Assembly: GCF_018499875.1 (NCBI RefSeq)
Contig: NZ_JAHBAY010000004.1
Coordinates: 248,001-312,000 of the forward strand
From: Kineosporia corallincola
GTDB taxonomy: Bacteria; Actinomycetota; Actinomycetes; Actinomycetales; Kineosporiaceae
DNA: 64,000 nt
Direction of reading: 5' to 3'
The notes beneath the pieces are model-generated. The model searched no databases and was not told the DNA's origin. It saw only the letters and a list, made by a program, of their open reading frames with translations. Numbering within the stretch: the first letter of the stretch is position 1; each line of letters begins with the position of its first letter. A program made the translations under genes and the position numbers. Of this stretch, positions 1-7,341 are shown piece after piece.

Positions 1-1
1 C

Positions 2-640
2 GTGTCGCTGAGCCGGCTCGGCGTGGACTACGTGGACCTTTACCAGATCCACCGTTTCGACCCGAACACCCCGGCCGAGGAGACGATGGAGGCCCTGCAC
101 GACGTGGTTCGGGCCGGCAAGGTGCGGTACCTGGGCGCCTCGTCGATGTGGGCCTGGCAGTTCGCCAAGCTCCAGCACACCGCCGAGCTGGGCGGCTGGA
201 CCAGGTTCGTGAGCATGCAGAACCAGTACAGCCTGGTGCAGCGCGAGGAGGAGCGGGAGATGTTCGGGCTGCTCGCCGACCAGGGCGTGGGCAGCATCCC
301 GTGGAGTCCGCTGGCCAAGGGCTGGCTGGCCCGGCCGTGGAACACCCGCACCTCGCGCACCGGCACCGACGAGCTGACCCAGCGCTACAACACCGAGCCC
401 GAGCACAAGCCGATCGTGGAGGCCGTGGAGCAGGTGGCCGCTGCGCGCGGGGTGCCGATGGCGCAGGTGGCCCTGGCCTGGCTGTTCCGCAACCCGTCGG
501 TGGCCGCGCCGATCGTCGGGCCGTCGAAGCCCGAGCACCTGGCAGACGCCGCCGCGGCCACCACCCTGGAGCTCACCGACGAGGAGGTGGCCCTGCTGGA
601 GCGGCCCTACACGCCGCGGCTGCCCAGCGGTTACGCCTGA
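2..640 (+). CDS. Aldo/keto reductase, 5'-truncated by the window edge
   Basis: C-terminal 212 residues of an NAD(P)H-dependent aldo/keto reductase, which reduces aldehydes and ketones in the cytoplasm. The reading frame is open to the left edge, so the true start and the catalytic Asp/Tyr/Lys region lie outside the window. The family signature LGVDYVDLYQIHRFD, with the active-site histidine, is at the very start, followed by the GKVRYLGAS strand and, near residues 165-185, the cofactor-binding segment APIVGPSKPEHL. The family is about 325 aa, so roughly one third is missing. The stop overlaps the convergent lipase gene by 10 bp. Family assignment is firm; substrate is unknown. Confidence 0.93.
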   Translation: MSLSRLGVDYVDLYQIHRFDPNTPAEETMEALHDVVRAGKVRYLGASSMWAWQFAKLQHTAELGGWTRFVSMQNQYSLVQREEEREMFGLLADQGVGSIPWSPLAKGWLARPWNTRTSRTGTDELTQRYNTEPEHKPIVEAVEQVAAARGVPMAQVALAWLFRNPSVAAPIVGPSKPEHLADAAAATTLELTDEEVALLERPYTPRLPSGYA

Positions 641-1629
641 ACCGGCTGAAGCACCGAGCTGTGCCGGTCCAGCCAGTCCCCGGTGACCTGGTAGGCGTGT
701 TCCCGCACCTCGGGCAGAGACAGGAACACGTCGTGCCGGGCGTCCGGAATCGGCGTCACCGTGGTCTCGGAGCCGAGACAGCCCGCCCAGCGCGCGATCT
801 GGCGCACGTCCAGCACGCCGTCGCCACGGTCGCTGGCCGGGCTGTACTCGGCCGAGAAGTGTGACTTGTCCGAGCGCAGCACGAGCGAGGGCACGCCGAC
901 GTCCAGGCCCCGGTGCAGCTGGGCATGTCCCCGGCGCACCGCGTCCAGCCAGCCCGCCGTCACGGGGAACCCCTCCAGCGGCTTCATCGCCAGGTCGAAC
1001 TCCCACTCGCCGGTGCCGCTGACGTGCAGCGTGCCGCCGTAGACACTGGGCGGCAGGCGGAACACCCGGGTCGGGGCGGTGAGACCCAGCACGCGCAGCA
1101 GCCAGGTGCCCGGGCCCCGCAGCACCGCCTTGCCCTGGAGGTCGAACCACGGGCTGTTCAGCACCAGCCCGGCCACCGGCGTGGTCAGCCCGGCCGCGCG
1201 CCGGCGGTGCAGGTAGAGCGGCGCGATCAGGCCGCCGGTGGAGTGCGCGACCAGGGTGACCGGCAGGCCGGGCCGCTCCTCGCCGACCAGCGCCAGGGCC
1301 CGGTCCAGCTCGGCGTCGTACTGCCGCAGGTCACGGGAGTAGTGCGCGGTCTGTCCCGGTCGCCGGGCCCGCCCACACTTGCGCAGGTCGAGCCCGTAGA
1401 AGGCGAAGCCGCGGGCGGCGAGGAAGTCGGCCAGGCCGGTCTGGAAGAAGTAGTCCGAGAACCCGTGCAGATACAGCACCACGCCGCGCACCTCCTCGCC
1501 CGGGCGCGGCTCCCGGCGCACCAGGACCCCGGCCACCTCTCCCTCCCCGTCCGGGTCGGGCCCGAGCTCGAAGGTGTGCTGCTGATAACCGTGCCCGAGA
1601 ACGTCCTCGGTCCAGATCGCCGTACCCAT
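631..1629 (-). CDS. Alpha/beta hydrolase (monoacylglycerol-lipase-like serine hydrolase)
   Basis: Cytoplasmic serine hydrolase of about 332 aa with no signal peptide. The oxyanion-hole segment YLHGFSDY is near residue 55. The nucleophile elbow is VAHSTGG, with Ser near 130. The acid is likely the Asp in LRSDKSHF (about 255), and the base is the His in PDARHDVF (about 300). The layout matches the serine aminopeptidase S33 / monoacylglycerol lipase group, so a lipid or other ester is a plausible but unproven substrate. The ATG at 1627-1629 begins the conserved fold. The frame stays open far upstream, but that part is antisense to the kinase gene and carries no recognisable domain. The 3' end overlaps the reductase gene. 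Confidence 0.88.
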   Translation of the reverse strand: MGTAIWTEDVLGHGYQQHTFELGPDPDGEGEVAGVLVRREPRPGEEVRGVVLYLHGFSDYFFQTGLADFLAARGFAFYGLDLRKCGRARRPGQTAHYSRDLRQYDAELDRALALVGEERPGLPVTLVAHSTGGLIAPLYLHRRRAAGLTTPVAGLVLNSPWFDLQGKAVLRGPGTWLLRVLGLTAPTRVFRLPPSVYGGTLHVSGTGEWEFDLAMKPLEGFPVTAGWLDAVRRGHAQLHRGLDVGVPSLVLRSDKSHFSAEYSPASDRGDGVLDVRQIARWAGCLGSETTVTPIPDARHDVFLSLPEVREHAYQVTGDWLDRHSSVLQPVQA

Positions 1630-1719
1630 GGCCGGATTATGCAGCTGGACGGGCGGATTCGCGCGGGCGGGACGACTCGCCCGGCCGGGGTGGGCCGGGC
1701 GAACGGTAGGGTGAGCGCG

Positions 1720-3333
1720 ATGGGCGGTACGGGACGAAGGATGGCGAGAGCGGCACACCGGGCCGGCTGGCCACGGGTGCTGTACGAGGTCGTCCTGACC
1801 GGATGCTGTGCCCTCACCAGCGCCTTGCTGTACGCGGCCTACGCCCCGTCGCAGAGCCTGGTGACGGCGGCCCTGTTCGCACTCGCCGGACTGCTCGCCA
1901 CCCTGGTCGTGCTGCCCCTGCGCCTGCTGCGCCCGGTCACGGCCCTGGTGCTCGGCGCCCTGCTGTCGCTGCCCACCTACGGCACCGGCCTGCCACTGAT
2001 CGTGCTCAGCGCCGGGGCCGGCTACCGGGCGCGCCGTCCCCGCGCCGTCGTCGCCGGGTTCGCCGTCGTGCTGGTGACGAGCGTGCTGGGGGCGATCGGC
2101 CAGGCCGGCGGAAGCATGGTGTTCGGCGGGCTGCTCGGCGTGATGCTGTTCTGCGCCACCGCGGTGTTCCCGGCCGCCGTGGCCGCGACGATCGCCCAGC
2201 GCCGGCTGCTGGTGATGACCATGCACCAGCGCAACCTGGAGCTGCACGCGGAGCGCCTGCTGGTGGCCGGGCAGGCCCAGGCCCGCGAGCGCAACCGGAT
2301 CGCGGCCGAGCTGCACGACTCGCTGGGGCACCGGCTCACCCTGATGTCGCTCTACACCGGCGGGCTCGCGCAGACGCTGACCGGGCCCGGCCCCTCGTCG
2401 TCCACCGTTGTGGCAGCCCCGCAGACCACGCAAACCATGCAGACCACGGAGGCGCTGTCGCTGCTGCGTGACACGTCGGCCCAGGCGATGTCCGAACTGC
2501 GGCAGATCCTGCGGATCCTGCACCAGGACGGGCCGGTGGAGGCCGCCGGGCGCTCGCTCGGTGAGGTGGAGCAGACGGTGGCGGCGGCCCGCGCCACCGG
2601 CACCGAGGTGGAGCTGATCCACTCCGGTGCGCCCCGCCCGCTGAGCCTGCTGGCCGAGCACGCCGCCTTCCGGGTGGTGCAGGAGGGCCTGACCAACGCG
2701 CTGCGGCACGCCGGCGGTGCGCCGGTGCGGATCGAGATCCGTTACGAGGAAGACGCTCTCGTGGTGGAGGTGGCCAACCGGCCGGGGCGCCCCTACCAGG
2801 GGGCGAGCACCGGGCAGGGCCTGCACGGCCTGGCCGAGCGGGTGCGTCTGGCGGGTGGGGTTCTGTCGCAGGGGTTCATGGACGACGAGGGCTTCCGACT
2901 GGCCGCCCTTCTTCCGTATGATTCGGAAGTGCCTGAGCCCGGCGACGATTCGGGGCAGGGCGACTTCCCGCAGCAGATCCGGCGCAGCAGCCGGCGTCAG
3001 CGCATCGGGCTGGTGGCGGTGGTCGCCGCCGTGCTGGTCTGCCTGGCCGCCGGGGTCGGGGCGTTCTTCGCGGCCGGTTCGCCGGAGCCGTTGCAGCAGA
3101 ACGTCTTCGACTCGTTCCGCACGGGTGACGACGAGACCCGCGCCCGGGAGCTCCTGCCCTCCGCCCCGCTGGCCGTGCGCACCAGCCCGGGCGGCGCCTA
3201 CTGCCAGATCTTCCTGGCCGACCTGTACGTGCAGCCGGAGAGCGGTGGCGAGGTGCGGTACGAGGTGTGCTTCAAGGACGGCGTGATGGAGAGCAAGCAG
3301 GTGCTGGACCCGCGGGCGGGGGACGTGGAGTAG
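1720..3333 (+). CDS. Orphan NarL/DesK-type sensor histidine kinase with C-terminal membrane tether
   Basis: Membrane sensor kinase of 537 aa. Residues 20-155 form about five hydrophobic segments. The dimerisation/phosphoacceptor helix reads RNRIAAELHDSLGHRL with His199. The HATPase_c domain has its N-box at QEGLTNALRHAGG (about 321-333) and a G-box at GQGLHGLAERV. Unusually, the kinase core is followed by another transmembrane helix (430-451) and an 85-residue, presumably outward-facing, tail with two cysteines (495 and 517). No response regulator lies beside it. A paralogue at 16378-17973, with the same extra tail, does have one. ATG 1720 is preceded by an in-frame GTG at 1711, so the start is uncertain by three codons. 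The neighbouring hydrolase gene is divergent. Confidence 0.9.
   Translation: MGGTGRRMARAAHRAGWPRVLYEVVLTGCCALTSALLYAAYAPSQSLVTAALFALAGLLATLVVLPLRLLRPVTALVLGALLSLPTYGTGLPLIVLSAGAGYRARRPRAVVAGFAVVLVTSVLGAIGQAGGSMVFGGLLGVMLFCATAVFPAAVAATIAQRRLLVMTMHQRNLELHAERLLVAGQAQARERNRIAAELHDSLGHRLTLMSLYTGGLAQTLTGPGPSSSTVVAAPQTTQTMQTTEALSLLRDTSAQAMSELRQILRILHQDGPVEAAGRSLGEVEQTVAAARATGTEVELIHSGAPRPLSLLAEHAAFRVVQEGLTNALRHAGGAPVRIEIRYEEDALVVEVANRPGRPYQGASTGQGLHGLAERVRLAGGVLSQGFMDDEGFRLAALLPYDSEVPEPGDDSGQGDFPQQIRRSSRRQRIGLVAVVAAVLVCLAAGVGAFFAAGSPEPLQQNVFDSFRTGDDETRARELLPSAPLAVRTSPGGAYCQIFLADLYVQPESGGEVRYEVCFKDGVMESKQVLDPRAGDVE
2190..2321 (+). repeat. 132-bp tract identical to part of the second kinase gene
   Basis: Every base from 2190 to 2321 matches the reverse complement of 17363-17494. 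It encodes the end of the membrane domain and the phosphohistidine helix. Identity falls sharply on the upstream side and continues with two mismatches for about 27 bp on the downstream side. Confidence 0.9.
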
Positions 3334-3354
3334 GGCGGATCCTTGGCTTGAGAG

Positions 3355-3415
3355 CGCTCTTATTAAAGGATCCGGCATTATCCTTTAATAAGAGCGAGGC
3401 GTGTTAAAGGATCCG
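3355..3415. promoter_or_regulatory. AT-rich inverted repeat plus third half-site before the Fic gene (putative operator)
   Basis: A perfect 17-bp inverted repeat (arms 3355-3371 and 3380-3396, 8-bp spacer) carries the word TTAAAGGAT in opposite orientations. A third copy at 3403-3411 is part of the 13-bp direct repeat TTAAAGGATCCGG (3363-3375 and 3403-3415) and ends next to the ribosome binding site. The left arm also overlaps the palindrome AGAGCGCTCT. This AT-rich block stands out in its GC-rich surroundings. It may be the operator of the Fic protein, which has a C-terminal winged helix, or a terminator for the upstream kinase; no T-run follows it. Confidence 0.6.
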
Positions 3416-3424
3416 GAGGGGGCC

Positions 3425-4627
3425 ATGGCGCGGGGATATGCGGTCGGTTACGAGGAGCGCGCCTGGGAGTCCGATGCCGCGACGATCGGTTCGTCTCGCC
3501 GCGCCCGGATGTCGGCGCGTGGGCCCTACCGGGCCGCGGTGCCCTCGTCGACGGCACGACGGGAGTTCTCCCTTCCCGCCGGGGTGGAGGCGGCCGCAGC
3601 GGATGCTCTGGCCGAGATCGTCCGTTTCGACGGAGAGCTCTCGGCCGTTGCCCTGGGCCATGACGGTGAATTCGCGCCGTTGGCAACAGTGTTGCTGCGC
3701 ACCGAGTCCGCCTCCTCCTCCCAGATCGAGAACGTGACCGCCGGGGCCGAGGCGTTGGCCATGGCGACGCTGAACGAGCGCAGCGGGCCGAACACCGCCC
3801 TGGTCGCGGCCAATGTCGCCGCCATGCAACGCGCGGTCGAGATGGCGGAGGATCTCACCGAGCAGACCGTTCTGGCAGCCCATGGCGCACTGCTGAAAGG
3901 CCACGCCTACGCCCAGCCCGGCCGGTTCCGCGACGGCCAGGTGTGGATCGGCGGCACGCTGTCGAGTCCGCACACGGCGTCCTTCGTGCCGCCCCATGCG
4001 GAGCGGGTGACCGGGGCGATGGCCGACCTGATGGCCTTCTGCCGGCGCACCGACATCCCGGTGCTGACCCACGTGGCCATCGCCCACGCGCAGTTCGAGA
4101 CGATCCATCCCTTCGCCGACGGCAACGGCAGGATCGGCCGGGTGCTGGTGCACGTCATGCTGAAACAGGCGGGCGCCACCCGGCGCCTGACCGTTCCGGT
4201 GTCGGCGGGCCTGCTGGTCGACCCGCCGGCGTACTTCGCGGCCCTGACCGCCTACCGGGACGGTGATGCGGCGCCGATCGTCGAGCGCTTCACCGAGGCG
4301 GCCTTCGCCGCCGTGGCCAACGGCCGGGCTCTGCACCAGGCCCTGGCCGAGCAGTACGCGGCCTGGGAAGGGCGGATCGGGGCGCGGCGTGACGCGGCGG
4401 TCTGGAGAGTGCTGCCACATCTGATCGGGCAGCCGGCGATCACGGTCGGATACGTCCAGGAGCAGGTGCGGGTGTCGGCCCCGGCGGCCCAGAACGCCGT
4501 CGACCAGCTGCTCGCGGCGGGAGTGGTGGTGCCCGCCACGGCAAATCGGCGCAACCGGGTCTGGCTGGCCGAGGGCGTGATCCGGGCGCTCGACGACTTC
4601 GCCGGCAGAGCCGGCCGGCGTGGCTGA
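3425..4627 (+). CDS. Fic-domain adenylyltransferase-type protein with N-terminal inhibitory motif and winged helix
   Basis: Fic-family protein of 400 aa, expected to transfer a nucleotide monophosphate (usually AMP) to a target hydroxyl. The catalytic loop HPFADGNGRIGR (228-239) matches HxFx(D/E)GNGRxxR completely, so the enzyme should be active. The motif SSQIEN at 98-103 matches the (S/T)xxxE(G/N) inhibitory helix, placed N-terminally as in class II Fic proteins. Residues 330-395 look like a winged helix. ATG 3425 has GGAGGGGG at 3415-3422. An in-frame GTG at 3401 lies inside the operator-like repeat and is less likely. The frame is intact, unlike the Fic remnant at 28913. Targets are unknown, and no antitoxin gene is adjacent. 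Confidence 0.93.
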   Translation: MARGYAVGYEERAWESDAATIGSSRRARMSARGPYRAAVPSSTARREFSLPAGVEAAAADALAEIVRFDGELSAVALGHDGEFAPLATVLLRTESASSSQIENVTAGAEALAMATLNERSGPNTALVAANVAAMQRAVEMAEDLTEQTVLAAHGALLKGHAYAQPGRFRDGQVWIGGTLSSPHTASFVPPHAERVTGAMADLMAFCRRTDIPVLTHVAIAHAQFETIHPFADGNGRIGRVLVHVMLKQAGATRRLTVPVSAGLLVDPPAYFAALTAYRDGDAAPIVERFTEAAFAAVANGRALHQALAEQYAAWEGRIGARRDAAVWRVLPHLIGQPAITVGYVQEQVRVSAPAAQNAVDQLLAAGVVVPATANRRNRVWLAEGVIRALDDFAGRAGRRG

Positions 4628-4658
4628 GAATGCCGACCCGGCGCGGGTTCGCCTGGCG

Positions 4659-5666
4659 TCAGCCGGTGGACGACGGGGCGCGGGTGACGGGTCCCGCGTC
4701 GTCCGTCATTTCGGCTCGTGCGCGCTCGCGGAACTGGCCGGGAGACAGGCCGAGGGTGCGCTTGAACGCGTGGCTGAACGAGCTCTCGGTGGCGTAGCCC
4801 AGCGAGTGCGACAGCGAGGCGATCGTGACGTCGTCCTCGCGCAGCGCTCTCTCGGCCAGGCGCATGCGCCAGTGCAGCAGGTAGGTCAGCGGGGGGACGC
4901 CCGCGGCCTCGCGGAAGCGCTCGGCGAACGTGCTGCGCGACATCGCCACCGTGCGGGCCAGGTGCTCCAGGGTCCAGGCGCGGCCCGGGTCGGCCTGCAT
5001 GGCGTGGGCGGCGGGGGCGAGGGCGGGGGTGGCCAGCACCCGCAGCCAGCTCGGCGGCCCGGCCGACGGGTCGGCCAGGAAGCCCCGCAGTACCTCGACG
5101 AACAGCAGGCCGGCGTACTGCCGGGCGGCGAAGGCCGAGCCGTTGCCCTCGGCCGACATCTCGGCGAGCAGCCGGTCGAGCAGCCAGTGCAGCACCGGCG
5201 CCTGGCCGTCCTGGGCCCGGATGTGGGTGACCGGCGGTAGCGCGGCCAGCAGCAGGTCCTCGCCGTTGCGGTCGAGCGCGATGTGGCAGCCCAGCACCGT
5301 GACGTCGGGGCTGTCACCCAGTTCGAGGGCGGCCCGGCCCTGGCGGCGGAACAGCTCCTCGCCGTCCTCGGGTTCCAGGTCGGGACGGCTGGACATGACC
5401 TGCTCCAGATCGCCGTGCACCACGGCGATGTCGCCCTCGGCCAGCAGCAGCTGCTTCCCGGATCCCGGCACGGTGAGCCAGAATTCGCCGCGCGCGGGCA
5501 CCACCAGCATCAGCGGGGCGTAGGCCCGCAGGGTGAGCGACCAGGGGTGTCCGGCCAGCACGGCCCGGGCCAGCACGCAGTGGGCGTCGATCAGCGCGAG
5601 GGCGTCGGAAAGAGGGTCACCGGACACCTCCGTACTCTCGCGCAAGAGCGCCGGACGTTCAAACAA
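4659..5666 (-). CDS. AraC-family regulator with N-terminal cupin (Cupin_6) domain
   Basis: Transcription regulator of up to 335 aa. Residues 15-175 match the AraC cupin-like sensor domain (DPLSDALALIDAHCVLARAV... then PARGEFWLTVPG). Residues 230-325 carry two helix-turn-helix motifs, ending with the typical SFSHAFKRTLGLSPGQFRERAR. The open frame begins with TTG at 5666. A GTG at 5625-5627 lies right before the conserved DPLSDAL and is an equally good start. It is divergent from the haloperoxidase-like hydrolase, with a short shared promoter region containing palindromes. This pairing usually means the regulator controls the neighbour. The convergent Fic gene ends 31 bp away. Confidence 0.92.
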   Translation of the reverse strand: MFERPALLRESTEVSGDPLSDALALIDAHCVLARAVLAGHPWSLTLRAYAPLMLVVPARGEFWLTVPGSGKQLLLAEGDIAVVHGDLEQVMSSRPDLEPEDGEELFRRQGRAALELGDSPDVTVLGCHIALDRNGEDLLLAALPPVTHIRAQDGQAPVLHWLLDRLLAEMSAEGNGSAFAARQYAGLLFVEVLRGFLADPSAGPPSWLRVLATPALAPAAHAMQADPGRAWTLEHLARTVAMSRSTFAERFREAAGVPPLTYLLHWRMRLAERALREDDVTIASLSHSLGYATESSFSHAFKRTLGLSPGQFRERARAEMTDDAGPVTRAPSSTG

Positions 5667-5673
5667 GGTATTT

Positions 5674-5712
5674 GGTCCCGGGACCTGCCAGGGTTGTCGG
5701 GACCGAACGTTC
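5674..5712. promoter_or_regulatory. Two palindromes in the AraC/hydrolase divergent promoter region
   Basis: GGTCCCGGGACC (5674-5685) and GAACGTTC (5705-5712) are perfect palindromes in the 68-bp space between the two divergent start codons. A related GGACGTTC occurs at 5653-5660, inside the regulator's 5' end. They are candidate binding sites for the AraC protein. Confidence 0.45.
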
Positions 5713-5734
5713 CTTCCCTGAAAGTCAGAGGACC

Positions 5735-6553
5735 ATGCCCACCATCACCACCCCCGACGGTGTCGAGCTCTACTACACCGAGCACGGAACCGGGCAGCCC
5801 ATCGTCTTCAGCCACGGCTGGCCGCTGAACTCCGACGCCTGGGCGCTCGAGCTCAAGGTGTTCGCCGACGCCGGCTACCGGGCCATCGCGCACGACCGCC
5901 GTGGTCACGGCCGCTCGTCCGCGACCAGCACGGGCAACGACATCGACCACTACGCCCAGGACCTGGCCGCCCTGGTCGAGGCCCTGGACCTGCGCGACGT
6001 CATCGTCGTGGGTCACTCCACCGGTGGTGGCGAGGTCGTGCGGTACGCCGCGCAGTACGCGAACGGCCGGGTGGCGCGCGTGGTCACCGTCGGCGCGGTG
6101 CCGCCGGTCATGGTGAAGAAGGACTCCAACCCGGACGGCCTGCCGATCGACGTGTTCGACGGCATCCGCTCCGCGGTGTTCAGCGACCGCTCGCAGTTCT
6201 GGAAGGACCTGTCCGAGTCGTTCTACGGCGCCAACCACGGCCGCGCCGTGTCGCAGGGGGCCAAGGACGACTTCTGGCGGATGGGCATGTCGGCGGACCT
6301 GGTCAGCGCCTACGACTGCGTGAAGGCCTTCTCCGAGACCGATTTCACCGAGGACCTGAAGGCCCTCGAGGTGCCGATCCTGATCGCCCACGGCGACGAC
6401 GACCAGGTCGTGCCGATCCACGACGCCGCGCTGAAGTCGATCGAGCTGGTCAAGCAGGGCACGCTGAAGGTGTACGAAGGCGCCCCGCACGGCATCCACG
6501 GTGACTTCCAGCTCGCGCTGCACAAGGACATCCTGGCCTGGCTCGCCGCCTGA
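5735..6553 (+). CDS. Non-heme chloroperoxidase-type alpha/beta hydrolase
   Basis: Cytoplasmic hydrolase of 272 aa in the cofactor-free haloperoxidase/esterase group. The oxyanion segment SHGWPLNSD is at 26-34. The nucleophile is Ser95 in VVGHSTGGGE, the acid is the Asp in HGDDDQVVP (about 222), and the base is the His in GAPHGIHGDF (about 252). Full family length and complete triad indicate an active enzyme. Such proteins hydrolyse esters and can form peracids that halogenate in vitro; the natural substrate is unknown. ATG 5735 follows a purine-rich AGTCAGAGG. Regulation by the divergent AraC-family protein is likely from gene order. A strong terminator follows. Confidence 0.92.
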   Translation: MPTITTPDGVELYYTEHGTGQPIVFSHGWPLNSDAWALELKVFADAGYRAIAHDRRGHGRSSATSTGNDIDHYAQDLAALVEALDLRDVIVVGHSTGGGEVVRYAAQYANGRVARVVTVGAVPPVMVKKDSNPDGLPIDVFDGIRSAVFSDRSQFWKDLSESFYGANHGRAVSQGAKDDFWRMGMSADLVSAYDCVKAFSETDFTEDLKALEVPILIAHGDDDQVVPIHDAALKSIELVKQGTLKVYEGAPHGIHGDFQLALHKDILAWLAA

Positions 6554-6570
6554 CGCCTGGAGCATGATCT

Positions 6571-6600
6571 GTGAGGGCGCCCCCGGCCGGGCGCCCTCAC
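6571..6600. terminator. Bidirectional hairpin terminator
   Basis: Perfect 12-bp stem (arms 6571-6582 and 6589-6600) with a 6-nt loop. It sits between the convergent chloroperoxidase-like and RTX-repeat genes and could end both. There is no T-run, as is common in actinomycetes. Confidence 0.8.
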
Positions 6601-6608
6601 CGGGCTCG

Positions 6609-7211
6609 TCAGCTGCGGTAGACGCCCTGGTAGAGCCGGTTCTTGCCGGTGCCGCCGAAGAGCTTGTCGGAACCCGCCTCGCCGGCCAGGAAGTCGTCAC
6701 CGCTGTTGCCGTACAGGGTGTCGTCGCCGGTGCCGCCGTAGATCATGTCCGGCCCGGTGCCCCCGCTGATCCAGTCGTCGCCGGACAGTCCCTGCACCTG
6801 GTCCACGCCGGCCTCGGCGTAGACGGTGTCGTTGCCCTTGCCGCCGCTGATGATGTCGTCGCCCGCGCCGCCGTAGATCGTGTCGTTGCCGTTCTGGCCC
6901 TCGATCCAGTCGTCACCGCCGCCCCCGTAGACGATGTCGGCGCCCTTGCCCGCGTAGATCACGTCGTGGCCGGCGCCGCCGCAGATGATGTCGTTGCCAC
7001 CCAGCCCGTCGATGTGGTCGACCCCGCCGAGCGCGACGATCACGTCGTTGCGCGGGGTTCCGACGATCTGGTCGGCGCCGTCGGTGCCCACGATCGTCGC
7101 CTTCCTGCCCCCGCACGAGGGCGTGGCGGCCTGGGCCGGAACGGCCGCGCCGAGCAGCAGGCCGCAGACCGCGACGGCGGTCGTGCCCAGGATGGTCCAG
7201 TGCTTACCCAC
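6609..7211 (-). CDS. Secreted RTX (hemolysin-type calcium-binding repeat) protein
   Basis: Small exported protein of 200 aa. A signal peptide covers about residues 1-28 (Lys/His start, then AVAVCGLLLGAAVPAQA, cleavage before ATPS). The rest is almost wholly made of glycine/aspartate nonapeptide repeats of the type GGxGxDxIY (for example GGAGHDVIY, GGGGDDWIE, GGTGDDTLY), which fold into a calcium-binding beta-roll in this family. No catalytic domain is attached, so this may be a structural or calcium-buffering surface protein. The start is GTG 7209-7211 with GAGAAAG upstream. A type I secretion signal is not evident, since a Sec-type leader is present. Confidence 0.9.
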   Translation of the reverse strand: MGKHWTILGTTAVAVCGLLLGAAVPAQAATPSCGGRKATIVGTDGADQIVGTPRNDVIVALGGVDHIDGLGGNDIICGGAGHDVIYAGKGADIVYGGGGDDWIEGQNGNDTIYGGAGDDIISGGKGNDTVYAEAGVDQVQGLSGDDWISGGTGPDMIYGGTGDDTLYGNSGDDFLAGEAGSDKLFGGTGKNRLYQGVYRS

Positions 7212-7341
7212 GAAACCCGCTTTCTCACCAGCCGGGCCCGTCCGTGGGCCCGCGTGTTCCGCTGACGGTAGCGGGGATTCGCGAGTTTTTCGGGGGAACC
7301 GTGAGACTCAGGCGATGAGTTGCCGATTCGAGAGGGTCGAC

